Of a stretch of DNA of 64,000 bases, positions 53,659-63,696 are shown one piece after another. The notes beneath the pieces are model-generated. The model had not been told where the DNA came from and ran no database searches. It saw only the letters and a list, made by a program, of their open reading frames with translations. The first letter of the stretch is position 1. Every line of letters begins with the position of its first letter. The position numbers and the translations under genes are program-made. Source of the DNA: Novosphingobium sp. SG919 (GTDB lineage: Bacteria > Pseudomonadota > Alphaproteobacteria > Sphingomonadales > Sphingomonadaceae); the NCBI RefSeq assembly GCF_012932495.1, contig NZ_JABCNG010000001.1, positions 186,001-250,000 on the forward strand, written 5' to 3'.

Positions 53659-54974
53659 CTGTCCGTCACACACTGCCCCGCGCCCTTGGCGCGCTCGCTC
53701 TGGCTTTGGCCGCAACGGCTTGCTCCAAGCCTGAGTTTCCCGCGCAGGAACAGTTCGGCAATACGCCGCGACTGCCCGCGCCCAAGCAGTTCCTGTTTCC
53801 GCCCATGGGCCTGGCCACGCCGATCGGCTGGAAGGGCAACGAAGCGCCCAGCGTGCCGCAGGGCTTTGCCATCCAGGCCTTTGCCCGCGACCTGGCCAAT
53901 CCCCGTTCGGTACTGGGCCTGCCCAATGGCGATGTGATCGTGGTGGAAAGCGGCGATCCCGGCCTTGCTCCCACGCTGCGGCCCAAGGACATCGTCTTTG
54001 CGCTGACCATCGGCGCGGTCCACGGCAAGACCAAGCCGGGCAACCGCGTGCTCCTGCTGCGTGACAGCAACGACGATGGCGTGGCGGACCAGCGCTATGT
54101 GCTGGCGGACAAGCTGTTTTCCCCGTTCGGCGTGGCCGTGGTGGACAACACGCTCTACGTGGCGGCCACCGATGCGATCCTCGCCTATCCGTTCACGCCG
54201 GGCCAGACCCGCGTGAGCGGCCCCGCCCGCGTGCTGGCAGAATTGCCCGGCGGCCCGATCGACCACCATTGGACCAAGAGCCTGGTCGCCAGCCCCGATG
54301 GCACCAAGCTCTACGTGGGCGTGGGATCGAACAGCAATATCGTGGAAAACGGGCTGGAAGCCGAAAAGGACCGCGCCCGCATTTTCGAGGTGGACCGCGC
54401 GACCGGCGCGATGCGCCCGTTCGCCACCGGCCTGCGCAATCCCAACGGCCTGACGTTCCGCCCCGGCACCAACGACTTGTGGGCCGTGGTCAACGAGCGC
54501 GACGAAATCGGCAACAACCTGGTGCCCGATTACATGACGCACGTGAAACCGGGCGCGTTCTATGGCTGGCCGTGGAGCTGGTATGGCCAGCATGTGGACA
54601 TCCGCGTGCAGCCGCAGCGCCCCGACATGGTGGCCCGCGCCACGCCGCCCGATTATGCCCTGGGGCCGCATGTCGCGGCACTCGGCCTGGCTTTTGCCGA
54701 CGGCCCGGGATTCCCGGCGCCATGGCGCGGCGGCGCGTTCGTGGGTGAACATGGCAGTTGGGACCGCACGCAGCTCAATGGCTATCAGGTGGCTTTCATC
54801 CGCTTTGCCGATGGCAAGCCGGTGGGCCGGCCCGAGCCGTTCGTCACCGGCTTCCTCACCCCCGACCAGAAAAGCACCCATGGGCGCCCGGTGGGCCTGG
54901 GCTTTGATGCCAAGGGCGCGCTGCTGGTGGCCGATGACGTGGGCAACGCGGTGTGGCGCATCCGGCCGCGCTGA
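53655..54974 (+). CDS. sorbosone dehydrogenase-like PQQ-family lipoprotein
   Basis: 439 aa beta-propeller of the PQQ/sugar dehydrogenase (GdhB/L-sorbosone) family. Lipobox ATAC (Cys about 23), then GFAIQAFARDLANPRSVLGL, a SPFGVAV / SPDGTKLYVGVGSNSN central part, and GLRNPNGLTF plus GAFYGWPWSWYGQH, typical of this group. Presumably outer-membrane or periplasmic; the oxidised sugar is unknown. Starts on the DUF2231 stop (ATGA). Confidence 0.92.
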   Translation: MTVRHTLPRALGALALALAATACSKPEFPAQEQFGNTPRLPAPKQFLFPPMGLATPIGWKGNEAPSVPQGFAIQAFARDLANPRSVLGLPNGDVIVVESGDPGLAPTLRPKDIVFALTIGAVHGKTKPGNRVLLLRDSNDDGVADQRYVLADKLFSPFGVAVVDNTLYVAATDAILAYPFTPGQTRVSGPARVLAELPGGPIDHHWTKSLVASPDGTKLYVGVGSNSNIVENGLEAEKDRARIFEVDRATGAMRPFATGLRNPNGLTFRPGTNDLWAVVNERDEIGNNLVPDYMTHVKPGAFYGWPWSWYGQHVDIRVQPQRPDMVARATPPDYALGPHVAALGLAFADGPGFPAPWRGGAFVGEHGSWDRTQLNGYQVAFIRFADGKPVGRPEPFVTGFLTPDQKSTHGRPVGLGFDAKGALLVADDVGNAVWRIRPR

Positions 54975-54982
54975 CGGGGTGT

Positions 54983-55008
54983 GCGCCTCCCCCGCGTGGG
55001 GGAGGCGC
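54983..55008. terminator. hairpin between sorbosone dehydrogenase and the peptidase gene
   Basis: GCGCCTCCCCC-GCGT-GGGGGAGGCGC, 11-bp perfect stem, between two converging genes, 9 bases after one stop and 9 before the other. A short run TTTT lies 7 bases on. Probably a bidirectional terminator; same CTCCC palindrome type as at 28694. Confidence 0.75.
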
Positions 55009-55016
55009 GCGCCATT

Positions 55017-56978
55017 TTACGGATGCTTGGGTGTCTCGTCGGCGTAGATTGCCACTTCGGGCGCCTGCGTGCTGCTGATCGAGCCGCGGAACATGCCGGC
55101 GGTGTTGAGGGCAAAGCCCACGTGGCCGTCGCGGTCCATCGCGATCAGGCCGCCGTCGCCGCCGATCTCGGCAATCTCGTCGATCGTGTCCTGCGCGGCT
55201 TCGCCCACCTTTTCACCGCGCCAGGCAATGCGGTCACACACCTGGCGGCCGGCGGACTGGCGGATGAAGTATTCGCCAGTGCCGGTGGCGGAAACGGCGC
55301 AAGTGCCGTCGCTGGCATACGTGCCCGCGCCGATCAGCGGGGTATCGCCGATGCGGCCCCAGCGCTTGCCGGTAAGCCCGCCGGTGGAGGTGGCGGCGGC
55401 CAGGTGCCCGTGCACGTCGCGCGCGACGGCGCCCACCGTGCCATAGCGATGTTCGGGCCGGGGCGTGGCATAGAGCACGCGGGGCGAGAGCGCGCTGATC
55501 TTTTCCTTCTTCCACTCGAGATATTCATCCCAGCGCTTCTGCGTGAAGAAGTACTTGGGATCGACCTGCTCGATGCCCTGTTCGCGGGCGAACTGGTCTG
55601 CGCCGGCCCCGGCCAGAAGCACGTGGCGCGAATGCTCCATCACCGCGCGCGCGGCCATGATCGGGTTCCTGGTGGTGGTTAGTTGCGCCACGGCGCCGGC
55701 TTCGCCGGTGCTGCCGTCCATGATCGCGGCATCAAGCTGGTTCTTGCCCTCGGCATCGAACACCGCGCCGCGCCCGGCGTTGAACTGCGGATCGTCTTCC
55801 AGCACTCGCACCGCGGCTTCCACCGCGTCGAGGCTCGATCCACCGGCCTTGAGCACCGCCGATCCCGCGGCCAACGCGGCTTGCAACCCGGCGCGATAGG
55901 CGGCGTCTTGCGCCGGGGTGGTTTCCCCGCGCGGCGCGGCACCGGCACCGCCATGGATGGCGAGCGACCAGCCGGCATCGGCGGGATAAGGCACGTTGGC
56001 CAGCTTGCCGGCCTTGACGCTGGCAGTGCCGGCAAAGGCCGGGGAGGAAACCTTGAACGTGTTGAGGTCCAGGGTGCTTGCCGGGCCAATCCCGGTCACC
56101 TGCACCGCGGGCCAGTCAAGCGGCTGGCCGGGCTTGGCGGCGGGCGCATCGGTGGGTTGCACCAGCCAGGCATAGGTGCCCGCCGGGCCTTTGAGCCGCG
56201 CGATCCCCGCGCCATCGACGATCAGCGAAGCGCCTTCGTCCACGCCCAGGCCCACGGCGGCCTTGTCCGCCGTTGTCGCGCGCGTCTTGGCAACGAAGGC
56301 GATCAGCCGGCCCAGCCGATCGCGGCGGGTGAAATGGGTGTCGGTCACCACGTGGGCCATGCGCGGCAGGTGGAGGAAATCTTCCACCATGGTCACACCC
56401 GGCCCCAGCGGATCGCGCAGCGATGGCCCTGACGTGGCACTGCCGCCATCCATTGCGCCATAGACATGGCCGCCCAGCATGGCGAGGCCGGCGCTGGTGC
56501 CACCGATCGGCCGGCCATTGGCGACCAGCTTGTCGAGCGCGGTGGCCAGCGGCGTGCCCTGCCAATAGCGCACGTAGCGCGCCTGGTCGCCCCCGGCGAT
56601 ATAGACGCCATCGGCCTTCGCAACGGCGGCAAGCACGGCCGGATCGCTGGCGGCCTTGCGATCATCGAACACGAAGGTTTCCACCGAGGTGACGCCGCCG
56701 ATGCTGTGCATGAACTCTTCGCCGGCGTCCCCGGCGCCAGAGGCCCGCAGCACCACGATGTGCCCGTGCCCGGCCTGGGCCACGAACCAGCGGAAGGCAT
56801 CTGTATCCCATTCGCCACCGCCAGCCAGCAGCAGGCCGGGCGAAACCTTGGCGGGGGTGGGGGCGGCAAGATCGCCGATGACATAGCGGGTATAGCCCGC
56901 TTCCGAAGCGTGCGCCGCGCCACTGGCCAAGGCCAGCACCCCGGCCACTGTGATCACCCCCTTGCGCCAGAACTGCAT
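55017..56978 (-). CDS. secreted cyanophycinase-isoaspartyl peptidase fusion
   Basis: 653 aa with signal peptide (ends AAHA, about 24). Domain 1 (about 45-300) is a peptidase S51/cyanophycinase: LLLAGGGEWDTDAF, VYIAGGDQARYV and nucleophile motif GGTSAG (Ser about 162). Domain 2 (about 337-653) is an Ntn-type isoaspartyl peptidase/L-asparaginase: LAIHGGAGAAPRG, FNAGRGAVF, DAAIMDGST and the self-cleavage Thr in GTVGAVARD (about 514), then GRIGDTPLIGAGTY. The pair would cut cyanophycin to beta-Asp-Arg and then to Asp and Arg. Start at 56978 is chosen because it places the signal peptide correctly. Divergent from a TonB receptor. Confidence 0.9.
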   Translation of the reverse strand: MQFWRKGVITVAGVLALASGAAHASEAGYTRYVIGDLAAPTPAKVSPGLLLAGGGEWDTDAFRWFVAQAGHGHIVVLRASGAGDAGEEFMHSIGGVTSVETFVFDDRKAASDPAVLAAVAKADGVYIAGGDQARYVRYWQGTPLATALDKLVANGRPIGGTSAGLAMLGGHVYGAMDGGSATSGPSLRDPLGPGVTMVEDFLHLPRMAHVVTDTHFTRRDRLGRLIAFVAKTRATTADKAAVGLGVDEGASLIVDGAGIARLKGPAGTYAWLVQPTDAPAAKPGQPLDWPAVQVTGIGPASTLDLNTFKVSSPAFAGTASVKAGKLANVPYPADAGWSLAIHGGAGAAPRGETTPAQDAAYRAGLQAALAAGSAVLKAGGSSLDAVEAAVRVLEDDPQFNAGRGAVFDAEGKNQLDAAIMDGSTGEAGAVAQLTTTRNPIMAARAVMEHSRHVLLAGAGADQFAREQGIEQVDPKYFFTQKRWDEYLEWKKEKISALSPRVLYATPRPEHRYGTVGAVARDVHGHLAAATSTGGLTGKRWGRIGDTPLIGAGTYASDGTCAVSATGTGEYFIRQSAGRQVCDRIAWRGEKVGEAAQDTIDEIAEIGGDGGLIAMDRDGHVGFALNTAGMFRGSISSTQAPEVAIYADETPKHP

Positions 56979-57061
56979 TCCCGATGCCCTCATCTTGCCA
57001 TGTGCCGCTGTGGTTAGCGTGTAACAGTTGCGATTGATACTGAATAAATTGGCGATTTGAC

Positions 57062-57086
57062 GTTGCACCTGTGTGTCACTTGCAAC
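57062..57086. promoter_or_regulatory. inverted repeat in the divergent promoter
   Basis: GTTGCA-N13-TGCAAC in the 151-base AT-rich gap between the peptidase fusion and the TonB receptor, 44 bases before the receptor start. Extra GTTGC and GCAAC copies flank it. Could be an operator shared by both genes; no regulator is adjacent. Confidence 0.45.
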
Positions 57087-57129
57087 CATAAGCAACATAT
57101 AGAGGCGCGATCACAGGGGGCTGTCAATC

Positions 57130-59973
57130 ATGCGCAAATCAAAAGCTGGGTTGGTTCTGGGCGGCGCGTGGAGCGCCTTGGCATTGGCGGGTGCGGGCTA
57201 TGCCCAGGAAGCGCCTGCGGGCACGCCGGCGATCACCCAGTTGCCACCCACTGCTCGCGCGGACGATGTGCCCGCGCCCGAAAGTGCCATCGTGGTGCTC
57301 GGCAGCCGCATTCCGCGCGTGGAGCTGGAAGGGCCGGCGCCGGTCACCGCGGTGACGTCGCAGGACATCCTGCGCAACGGCTATCAATCGGTGCCCGACC
57401 TGCTGCGCGCCTTGACGCAGAACGGCGGCGAAACGCAAAGCCAGCAATCGGGCAACGGCGCGGCCTTCACCCCCGGCGCCCAGCAGGTGGACTTGCGCGG
57501 CCTTGGCCCCAACCACACGCTGGTGCTGGTCAACGGCCGGCGGATTGCCGACTTTCCCCTGCCGTTCAACGGGCAGAGCAATTTCACCGACATTTCCAAC
57601 ATCCCGGTCGGCCTGATCGAGCGGGTGGAAGTGCTCAGCGGCAGCGCTTCGGCCATCTATGGCTCAGACGCGATTTCCGGCGTGGTCAATTTCCAGCTCA
57701 AGAAAAGCGTCGATGGTACGCGGATCGACTATCGCTATGGCGATACGCAGCATGGCGGCGGCGCCTCGCATCGGCTGACGCTGACCACCGGGTGGGAAGC
57801 GGGCGCGTTCCACGGCGTGATCGGGGTGGAAGGGCTCTATCAAAAGCCATTGTGGCAATACCAGCGCGCGCGGCAGGATTCCGTGCTCGACGATCCCACC
57901 GGCGGCCTGGCGCGGCGCACGTTCCTGCGCACCGATGAATACACCGACTATCTCGATCCCGGCGCGGCCACTTGCGCGGGCCTGTCCAACCTCAACGGCG
58001 GCAGCACGATCTATACCAGCCGCCCGCGCTATGGCGCCGATGGCGGGCCGGGCTATTACTGCGGATCGAACAGCTCGATCGCCTATGGCACGATGATTTC
58101 CGAGAGGAAATCGGTGAACGCGTTCGGCGCGATCGGGCTCGACCTGCCCAATGGCATGGAATTGTTCACCGATTTCCAGGCCAGCTACAGCAAAGTGGCG
58201 CTGCTGCCCGATGTGCTGACCTGGTATTACGAAACCGCCGACGGCAACCAGGAGGGCACGTTCTACAACACGCAGATGCCCACCAGCCTCAATTCGACCA
58301 AGCTAGACAACTGGTATCGCCAGTTCACGCCCGAGGAAATGGGCGGGCTGCAGAACGGGATGACGCGCAACCGCTCGATCAGCTTTACCGTCACGCCGGG
58401 CCTGCGCGGCAAGTTCGGCAAGAACCAGGCCTGGTCCTATGAACTCTCGCTCAACCACTCGGAATACCGCAGCAAGGTTTCCTTCCCGCAAGTGGTGATC
58501 TCCAAGGCCAATGCCTTTTTCCTGGGCGCCCAGCAGGGCGTGGACGAAGACAGCGGCTATGCGATCTTTTCGGCCGATCCGACGCGGCTGTACACCCCGC
58601 TGACCACGGCCGAATACAATTCGATCACCGCCAACGCGATCTACAAGCCCCGTTCATACACGGACAACCTGGCTTTCAGTCTGACCAACGGCGAAGTGCT
58701 GCGCCTGCCGGCCGGGCCGGTGGGCGTGGCCCTGGTGGGCGAATATGGCGGGCAGGGCTATGACCTGCGCCCCGATCCCAAGGCGCTGGAGCACTATTAC
58801 GTTGGCCTGACCGACAGCGACGGCAAGGGCAGCCGCCGCCACTGGGCGCTGGGCGGCGAACTGCGCGTGCCGGTCACCAGCTTCCTCCAGCTGTCGGGCG
58901 CGGCGCGCTATGACCATTTCCACGTGGTCGACAACAGCTTTGGCAAGGCCACCTGGAACCTGGGCGCCGAACTGCGCCCCACCAGCCGGCTCTTGCTGCG
59001 TGGCGCAATGGGCACCGGCTTCCGCGCGCCAGACCTGCACTATGTGTTTTCCGGCAATGGCGACACCCATCCCGATGGCACCGATTACCTGACCTGCCGC
59101 CGCGAAAACGCGGGCGCGAACTACAGCGATTGCGACGATTACGAAGTGGGCATCACCAGCCACCGCAGCGGCAATCGCAAGTTGAAGCCAGAAACCAGCA
59201 AGTCGATCAACGCCGGGGTGTTCTGGCAGCCGGATCGCGCGATCGACCTGTCGGTGGATTACTTCAAGGTCACCCTGTCGAACCAGGTGCTGGACCTGAG
59301 CAAGGATGAACTGCTGCGCCGCGAATCCGATTGCGTGCTGGGGGAAACCACTTCGGGCGCGGCGGTGAATGCCAATTCGCCCACATGCCTCGATGCCATC
59401 GCGCGGGTGCAGCGCTATGCCTCGGGCGCCTTTGCCGGGCAGCTCCAGGGGGTTTACGTCAACCCGATCAACGTGGCGCGCGAGCAGACTGACGGGATCG
59501 ACGTGGCGCTGCACTGGCGCGCGTCAGAGATCAAGGGGCTCGGTTTCCTGACCTTCGGCCTGGGCTATACTTATGTGTTCAACCACACGTTCCGCCAGTA
59601 CGAAGGCGACGCGCTGATCAACAAGCTGGCCTACGACAGCGGCTATGACATCCCGCGCGACAAGGGCACGGCCAGCCTGACGCTGGTGAGCGGCAAGCTG
59701 ACCACCACGCTACAAGGCCAGCGCCTGGGCCGCCTGCCGAACTACGACGAAACCGCCTATATCGACGCGACGACCACGTTCAACCTGTCGGCCCAGTACA
59801 AGATCACCGATTATGTGCAGCTTTCCGGCACGGTGACCAACCTGTTCGACACCAGCCCGAACGTTGATCCCACTTATGGCAGCTATCCCTATTACGACAT
59901 CTCGTGGTTCGATGGCGTGGGCCGCAGCTTCTATGTGCAGCTGACCTGGAAGCTGGGCGGCAAGGGGCTGTAA
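57130..59973 (+). CDS. TonB-dependent outer-membrane receptor
   Basis: 947 aa. Signal peptide (1-25, ending GYAQ), plug domain (about 50-175: VPDLLRALTQNGGETQSQ, LRGLGPNHTLVLVNGRRIAD, ERVEVLSGSASAIYGSDAIS), then a 22-strand barrel with the C-terminal FYVQLTWKLGGKGL. Typical of Sphingomonadales nutrient receptors of the large 'NGR + IYGSDAI' type. The ligand is not evident from sequence. Position across a shared promoter from the cyanophycinase-peptidase fusion suggests peptide or polyamino-acid products. Confidence 0.93.
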   Translation: MRKSKAGLVLGGAWSALALAGAGYAQEAPAGTPAITQLPPTARADDVPAPESAIVVLGSRIPRVELEGPAPVTAVTSQDILRNGYQSVPDLLRALTQNGGETQSQQSGNGAAFTPGAQQVDLRGLGPNHTLVLVNGRRIADFPLPFNGQSNFTDISNIPVGLIERVEVLSGSASAIYGSDAISGVVNFQLKKSVDGTRIDYRYGDTQHGGGASHRLTLTTGWEAGAFHGVIGVEGLYQKPLWQYQRARQDSVLDDPTGGLARRTFLRTDEYTDYLDPGAATCAGLSNLNGGSTIYTSRPRYGADGGPGYYCGSNSSIAYGTMISERKSVNAFGAIGLDLPNGMELFTDFQASYSKVALLPDVLTWYYETADGNQEGTFYNTQMPTSLNSTKLDNWYRQFTPEEMGGLQNGMTRNRSISFTVTPGLRGKFGKNQAWSYELSLNHSEYRSKVSFPQVVISKANAFFLGAQQGVDEDSGYAIFSADPTRLYTPLTTAEYNSITANAIYKPRSYTDNLAFSLTNGEVLRLPAGPVGVALVGEYGGQGYDLRPDPKALEHYYVGLTDSDGKGSRRHWALGGELRVPVTSFLQLSGAARYDHFHVVDNSFGKATWNLGAELRPTSRLLLRGAMGTGFRAPDLHYVFSGNGDTHPDGTDYLTCRRENAGANYSDCDDYEVGITSHRSGNRKLKPETSKSINAGVFWQPDRAIDLSVDYFKVTLSNQVLDLSKDELLRRESDCVLGETTSGAAVNANSPTCLDAIARVQRYASGAFAGQLQGVYVNPINVAREQTDGIDVALHWRASEIKGLGFLTFGLGYTYVFNHTFRQYEGDALINKLAYDSGYDIPRDKGTASLTLVSGKLTTTLQGQRLGRLPNYDETAYIDATTTFNLSAQYKITDYVQLSGTVTNLFDTSPNVDPTYGSYPYYDISWFDGVGRSFYVQLTWKLGGKGL

Positions 59974-59991
59974 CACCGCCAGTCCATCATG

Positions 59992-60020
59992 TGGCAGGGT
60001 GCGGCGCGCGCACCCTGCCA
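59992..60020. terminator. hairpin between the receptor and the 60027 gene
   Basis: TGGCAGGGTGCG-GCGCG-CGCACCCTGCCA, 12-bp perfect stem, between converging genes; no T-run. Probable bidirectional terminator. Confidence 0.7.
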
Positions 60021-60026
60021 TGAGCC

Positions 60027-60284
60027 TTAGCGGCAGATACGCACGCGTTCGTGATGGCGCCACACGATGCGGCAATTACGATGGTAATTGCGGCGTTCCC
60101 AGCGGCGATGCTCCCAGGCGCGGCGTTGCCAGCCGTGGCGGTCGCCCCGGTCCCAGCCGCGATGGTCGCGGTTGTCCCAGCGCTGCGCATGTTGCCACCT
60201 GTCCGGGTGGGCCTGCGCGGCAGCGGGGGTGAGCAGCGCGGCGGCCAGGGCCACGCCTGCGATCTTGGTCAGTTTGGCAAACAT
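60027..60284 (-). CDS. small secreted Arg/His/Trp-rich protein
   Basis: 85 aa. Signal peptide ends AAAQA (about 24). The mature part is extremely rich in Arg, His, Trp and Asp (DRWQHAQRWDNRDHRGWDRG, then RRWERRNYHRNCRIVWRHH) with two Cys near the end. Similar RcnB-like or 'YXWGH'-type small proteins occur in Sphingomonadales, but no function can be assigned. It converges on the receptor gene. Confidence 0.75.
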   Translation of the reverse strand: MFAKLTKIAGVALAAALLTPAAAQAHPDRWQHAQRWDNRDHRGWDRGDRHGWQRRAWEHRRWERRNYHRNCRIVWRHHERVRICR

Positions 60285-60405
60285 TGCTCTTCCTCCGTTA
60301 GGTCCTCAACGTTGGAAGAAATGTCTGCGCCTTTCGGAATGTTCCCTGTCTGAACGGGTTTGTGAGCCAAGGTTCATCGTCGTGGGCGTGGGCGTCTGGC
60401 CCGGT

Positions 60406-61485
60406 TTACCCGCACTGTCCGCGATGCAGCAGCTTCTGGTCGGCCAGGACCAGCGCCATCATCGCTTCCACCACCGGCACGCCGCGAATGCCCACGCAAG
60501 GGTCGTGGCGGCCCTTGGTGAACAGTTCGGTCGCCTCGCCCTCGCGGGTGATCGTGGGCATGGGGGTGAGGATCGAGGACGTGGGCTTGAACGCCACGCG
60601 CACGGTCACCGGCTGGCCGGTGGAAATGCCCCCGGCAATGCCGCCGGCATGGTTGGCCAGGAATTGCGGGCCGTGGTTGCCGCCATCGTCGCGCGGGCGC
60701 ATCGGATCGGCATTGCCTTCGCCGGTGTTGGCCGCCGCGGCAAAGCCATCGCCGATTTCCACGCCCTTGACCGCGTTGATGCCCATCATCGCATGGGCGA
60801 GTTCGGCATCGAGCTTGGCATAGAGCGGCGCCCCCCAGCCGGCGGGCACGCCCGTGGCCACGCATTCCACCACGGCACCGAGCGAAGACCCGGCCTTGCG
60901 CGCCTTGTCGACCAGGGCTTCCCAGCGCACGGCAGCGGCCGCATCGGGACAGAAGAACGGGTTCTGGCCGATCTGTGCGGCATCGAAATTGGCCATGTCG
61001 ATGGCGTCGCCGCCGATCGCACTGACCCAGGCCAGGATCGTCACTTCGGGGATCACCAGCCGCGCCACGCCGCCCGCAGCCACCCGCGCGGCGGTTTCGC
61101 GCGCGGAGGAACGCCCGCCGCCGCGATAGTCGCGAAAGCCGTACTTGGCGTCATAGGCATAGTCGGCATGGCCGGGGCGATAGGCCTTGGCCACTTCGGA
61201 ATAGTCTTTCGAGCGCTGGTCGGTGTTCTCGATCATCAGGCTGATCGGGGTGCCGGTGGTGCGCCCTTCGAACACGCCCGACAGGATCTTCACCTGATCG
61301 GGTTCCTGCCGCTGCGTGGTAAAGCGCGATTGGCCCGGGCGGCGCGCATCCAGATAGGGCTGGATCATGCCTTCATCGATCGCCAGTCCCGGCGGGCAGC
61401 CATCGACCACCGCGCCCAGCGCGGGCCCATGGCTTTCCCCCCAGGTGGTGAAGCGGAACAGGTGTCCGAAGGAATTGATGCTCAT
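60406..61485 (-). CDS. aroC: chorismate synthase AroC
   Basis: 359 aa FMN-dependent enzyme, last step of the shikimate pathway. Family opening [55 protein letters not shown], and C-terminal [15 protein letters not shown] region ([17 protein letters not shown]). Normal length. A short gap separates it from the chemoreceptor gene upstream on the same strand. Confidence 0.98.
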   Translation of the reverse strand: MSINSFGHLFRFTTWGESHGPALGAVVDGCPPGLAIDEGMIQPYLDARRPGQSRFTTQRQEPDQVKILSGVFEGRTTGTPISLMIENTDQRSKDYSEVAKAYRPGHADYAYDAKYGFRDYRGGGRSSARETAARVAAGGVARLVIPEVTILAWVSAIGGDAIDMANFDAAQIGQNPFFCPDAAAAVRWEALVDKARKAGSSLGAVVECVATGVPAGWGAPLYAKLDAELAHAMMGINAVKGVEIGDGFAAAANTGEGNADPMRPRDDGGNHGPQFLANHAGGIAGGISTGQPVTVRVAFKPTSSILTPMPTITREGEATELFTKGRHDPCVGIRGVPVVEAMMALVLADQKLLHRGQCG

Positions 61486-61527
61486 GGCGCCCGGCTCTGT
61501 CCCAAGCCGCGCGAAAAGTCCACCGCT

Positions 61528-63477
61528 TCAGAATTCGTCCCAGTTTTCCCCGCCCACGGCCTTTGCCACGGTCTGGGGCGGCGGCGCTGGCGGCGCTGGC
61601 GGCGGGGGCAGGGCTGGCATGGCGGCCACCGGCGTTGCCGCCTCGGCACTGGAAACGCGCACCAGGCGGGGGCCTCCCACGGGGCGCGCGGTGCCCTGGA
61701 TGACCACGCCGCTCAACGAATCGCGGCGGTCTTCGGGCCGCCCCTGGGCCCGGGTTTCCACGTTGCGGGTGCGGAAACTGCCGACGAGTTCGGACAGCTT
61801 GCCCGCCTCGGCGGCCAGGGCGCGGGTGGCGGCGCTGGTTTCTTCCACCATCGCCGCGTTCTGCTGGGTGGCGCGATCCATTTCGCCCACGGCATCGTTG
61901 ACCTGGCCGATGATGTGGGCCTGCCCATCGACGGTGCCCGAAATGTCGGCCACCACGCGGTTGATGTCGCCCACCCGCTCCAGGATCTGGCCCAGGATCT
62001 CGCCGGTTTCGCGCACCAGCGCCACGCCATCGGCCACATGCGCGCCCGATTTGGCGATCAGTTCCTTGATGTCCTTGGCAGCATCGGCGCTGCGCTGGGC
62101 CAAGGCGCGCACTTCGGTGGCGACCACGGCAAAGCCCTTGCCCGCGTCGCCGGCGCGCGCGGCTTCCACCCCGGCGTTCAGCGCCAGCAGGTTGGTCTGG
62201 AACGCGATACCATCGATCACGCCGATGATCTGGCTGATTTCCTGCGATGATCCTTCGATCGCGGCCATCGCACCCACGGCGCGCGTCACCACTTCGCCGC
62301 CTTCGCTGGCCTGCTTGTGGGCTTGCTCCACCTGGCGGCTGACGTCGCCAGCGCGGGCGGCGGTGTCGCGCACCCCGGTGGTCACCTGCTGCACGGCGGC
62401 GGCGGTTTCTTCCAGGGTCGCGGCCTGGCGCACGTTGCGCTGGGCCAGATCCTCGGCGGCGCCGCTGATCTCGCGCACGGTCCGGGCAAGCGAGGATGCC
62501 CCCACGCGCACCGATCCCAGTGCCCCGGCCAGCGTGGCCTGGGTCTGGTTGAACGTGGCACGCAAGGGTTCGAAATCGGGCGCAAAGGGTTCGCTGATGC
62601 GGTATTCCAGGTCCCGCGCGGCCATGCGGTCCAACCCCTTGGCCAGGGCACCGACCACCTGCTCCTGCGCTGCATCGGTGGCGCGCTTGGACAGGGCGGT
62701 CTGGCGGAATACGGCGGCGGCAGCCTCGATCTGCGCCACTTCGCTCCCCATGGGATCGCCGGCGATGTCTTGCGAATAATCGCCGCCGGCCATGGCGCGC
62801 AGCATGGTGGTCACCCCGGAAAGCGGCTGCACCACATCGTGGCGCACGTGGCGGACAACCCACACCACGGTGGCGCCCAGCAGCACCACCAGCAGCCCGG
62901 TCAGCGCCAGGCCCACTTCCATCAGCCATTGCGATGCCTCGCCATCGGCGGCGATATCAACCTGCATCTGCGCACCCAGCTTGTCCTGCACCGCCTGGAA
63001 CGCGTCGAACGCGTCGGTAAAGGTCTGCTGCGCGGTGCGCAGGTCGGTGTTGGCGCTGTCGATCTGCTCGACCAGCGCGCGCGCCGCGGCGGCATAGGCC
63101 TTTTGCCGGGTCTCGGTTTCGGTGAACAGCGCCTGTTCGTCCCGGCCATGCGCGGCCGCGAATACTTGCGCATAGGACTTTTCCAGCGCGGCGATATCGT
63201 TGGCGAAATTGGCCAGTTCGACCTTGTGCGCGGCAGGGTCGTTGCGGGCGACCGCGTCCTTGATGCGGAACACGTCGCTCTCGCTCGCATCGTGCTTCAT
63301 GTCGCCATACATCTGCATGCGCAGCACCCAGGCCGAGGTGGCCAGGTGTCGGGCATGGGCCTGCATCAGCACTTGCAGCGTGGTGGAAGCGATGATCTGC
63401 ACCAGGCAGATCCCCACCAGTGCCGTCACGCATATCATCACACTTTGCCGGATCGAGGCTGGCTTGGCAAAAGACAT
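61528..63477 (-). CDS. methyl-accepting chemotaxis protein with C-terminal tether
   Basis: 649 aa chemoreceptor. TM1 (about 12-34), a helical periplasmic domain (about 35-185), TM2 (about 190-212), HAMP, then the signalling coiled coil with the hairpin tip [20 protein letters not shown] and [17 protein letters not shown]. Ends [13 protein letters not shown] closely matches the NWETF-type CheR/CheB tether. The start at 63477 has GGGAG upstream; an upstream in-frame start adds a Cys-rich leader. A Pro-rich linker precedes the tether. The flagellar system in the window is its likely output. Confidence 0.93.
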   Translation of the reverse strand: MSFAKPASIRQSVMICVTALVGICLVQIIASTTLQVLMQAHARHLATSAWVLRMQMYGDMKHDASESDVFRIKDAVARNDPAAHKVELANFANDIAALEKSYAQVFAAAHGRDEQALFTETETRQKAYAAAARALVEQIDSANTDLRTAQQTFTDAFDAFQAVQDKLGAQMQVDIAADGEASQWLMEVGLALTGLLVVLLGATVVWVVRHVRHDVVQPLSGVTTMLRAMAGGDYSQDIAGDPMGSEVAQIEAAAAVFRQTALSKRATDAAQEQVVGALAKGLDRMAARDLEYRISEPFAPDFEPLRATFNQTQATLAGALGSVRVGASSLARTVREISGAAEDLAQRNVRQAATLEETAAAVQQVTTGVRDTAARAGDVSRQVEQAHKQASEGGEVVTRAVGAMAAIEGSSQEISQIIGVIDGIAFQTNLLALNAGVEAARAGDAGKGFAVVATEVRALAQRSADAAKDIKELIAKSGAHVADGVALVRETGEILGQILERVGDINRVVADISGTVDGQAHIIGQVNDAVGEMDRATQQNAAMVEETSAATRALAAEAGKLSELVGSFRTRNVETRAQGRPEDRRDSLSGVVIQGTARPVGGPRLVRVSSAEAATPVAAMPALPPPPAPPAPPPQTVAKAVGGENWDEF

Positions 63478-63696
63478 GCAGATTTCTCCCGAGACACAGG
63501 ACACGCGAGGACAAGACACGGAGCGCGACACGGGTTTTGGTATTTGGCTTGTTGGCAGCGTGAACTAGCCGGAGTTGGCGAATTTCAGGCAAATGCCCGA
63601 TCAGGATTTCATGCTATCATGCCAAGGTGATGTATCCGATCCGGCGGTATCGTTACGGCTGGATATGGCGGCCCAATCTGGCTATGCGCGCAACCC

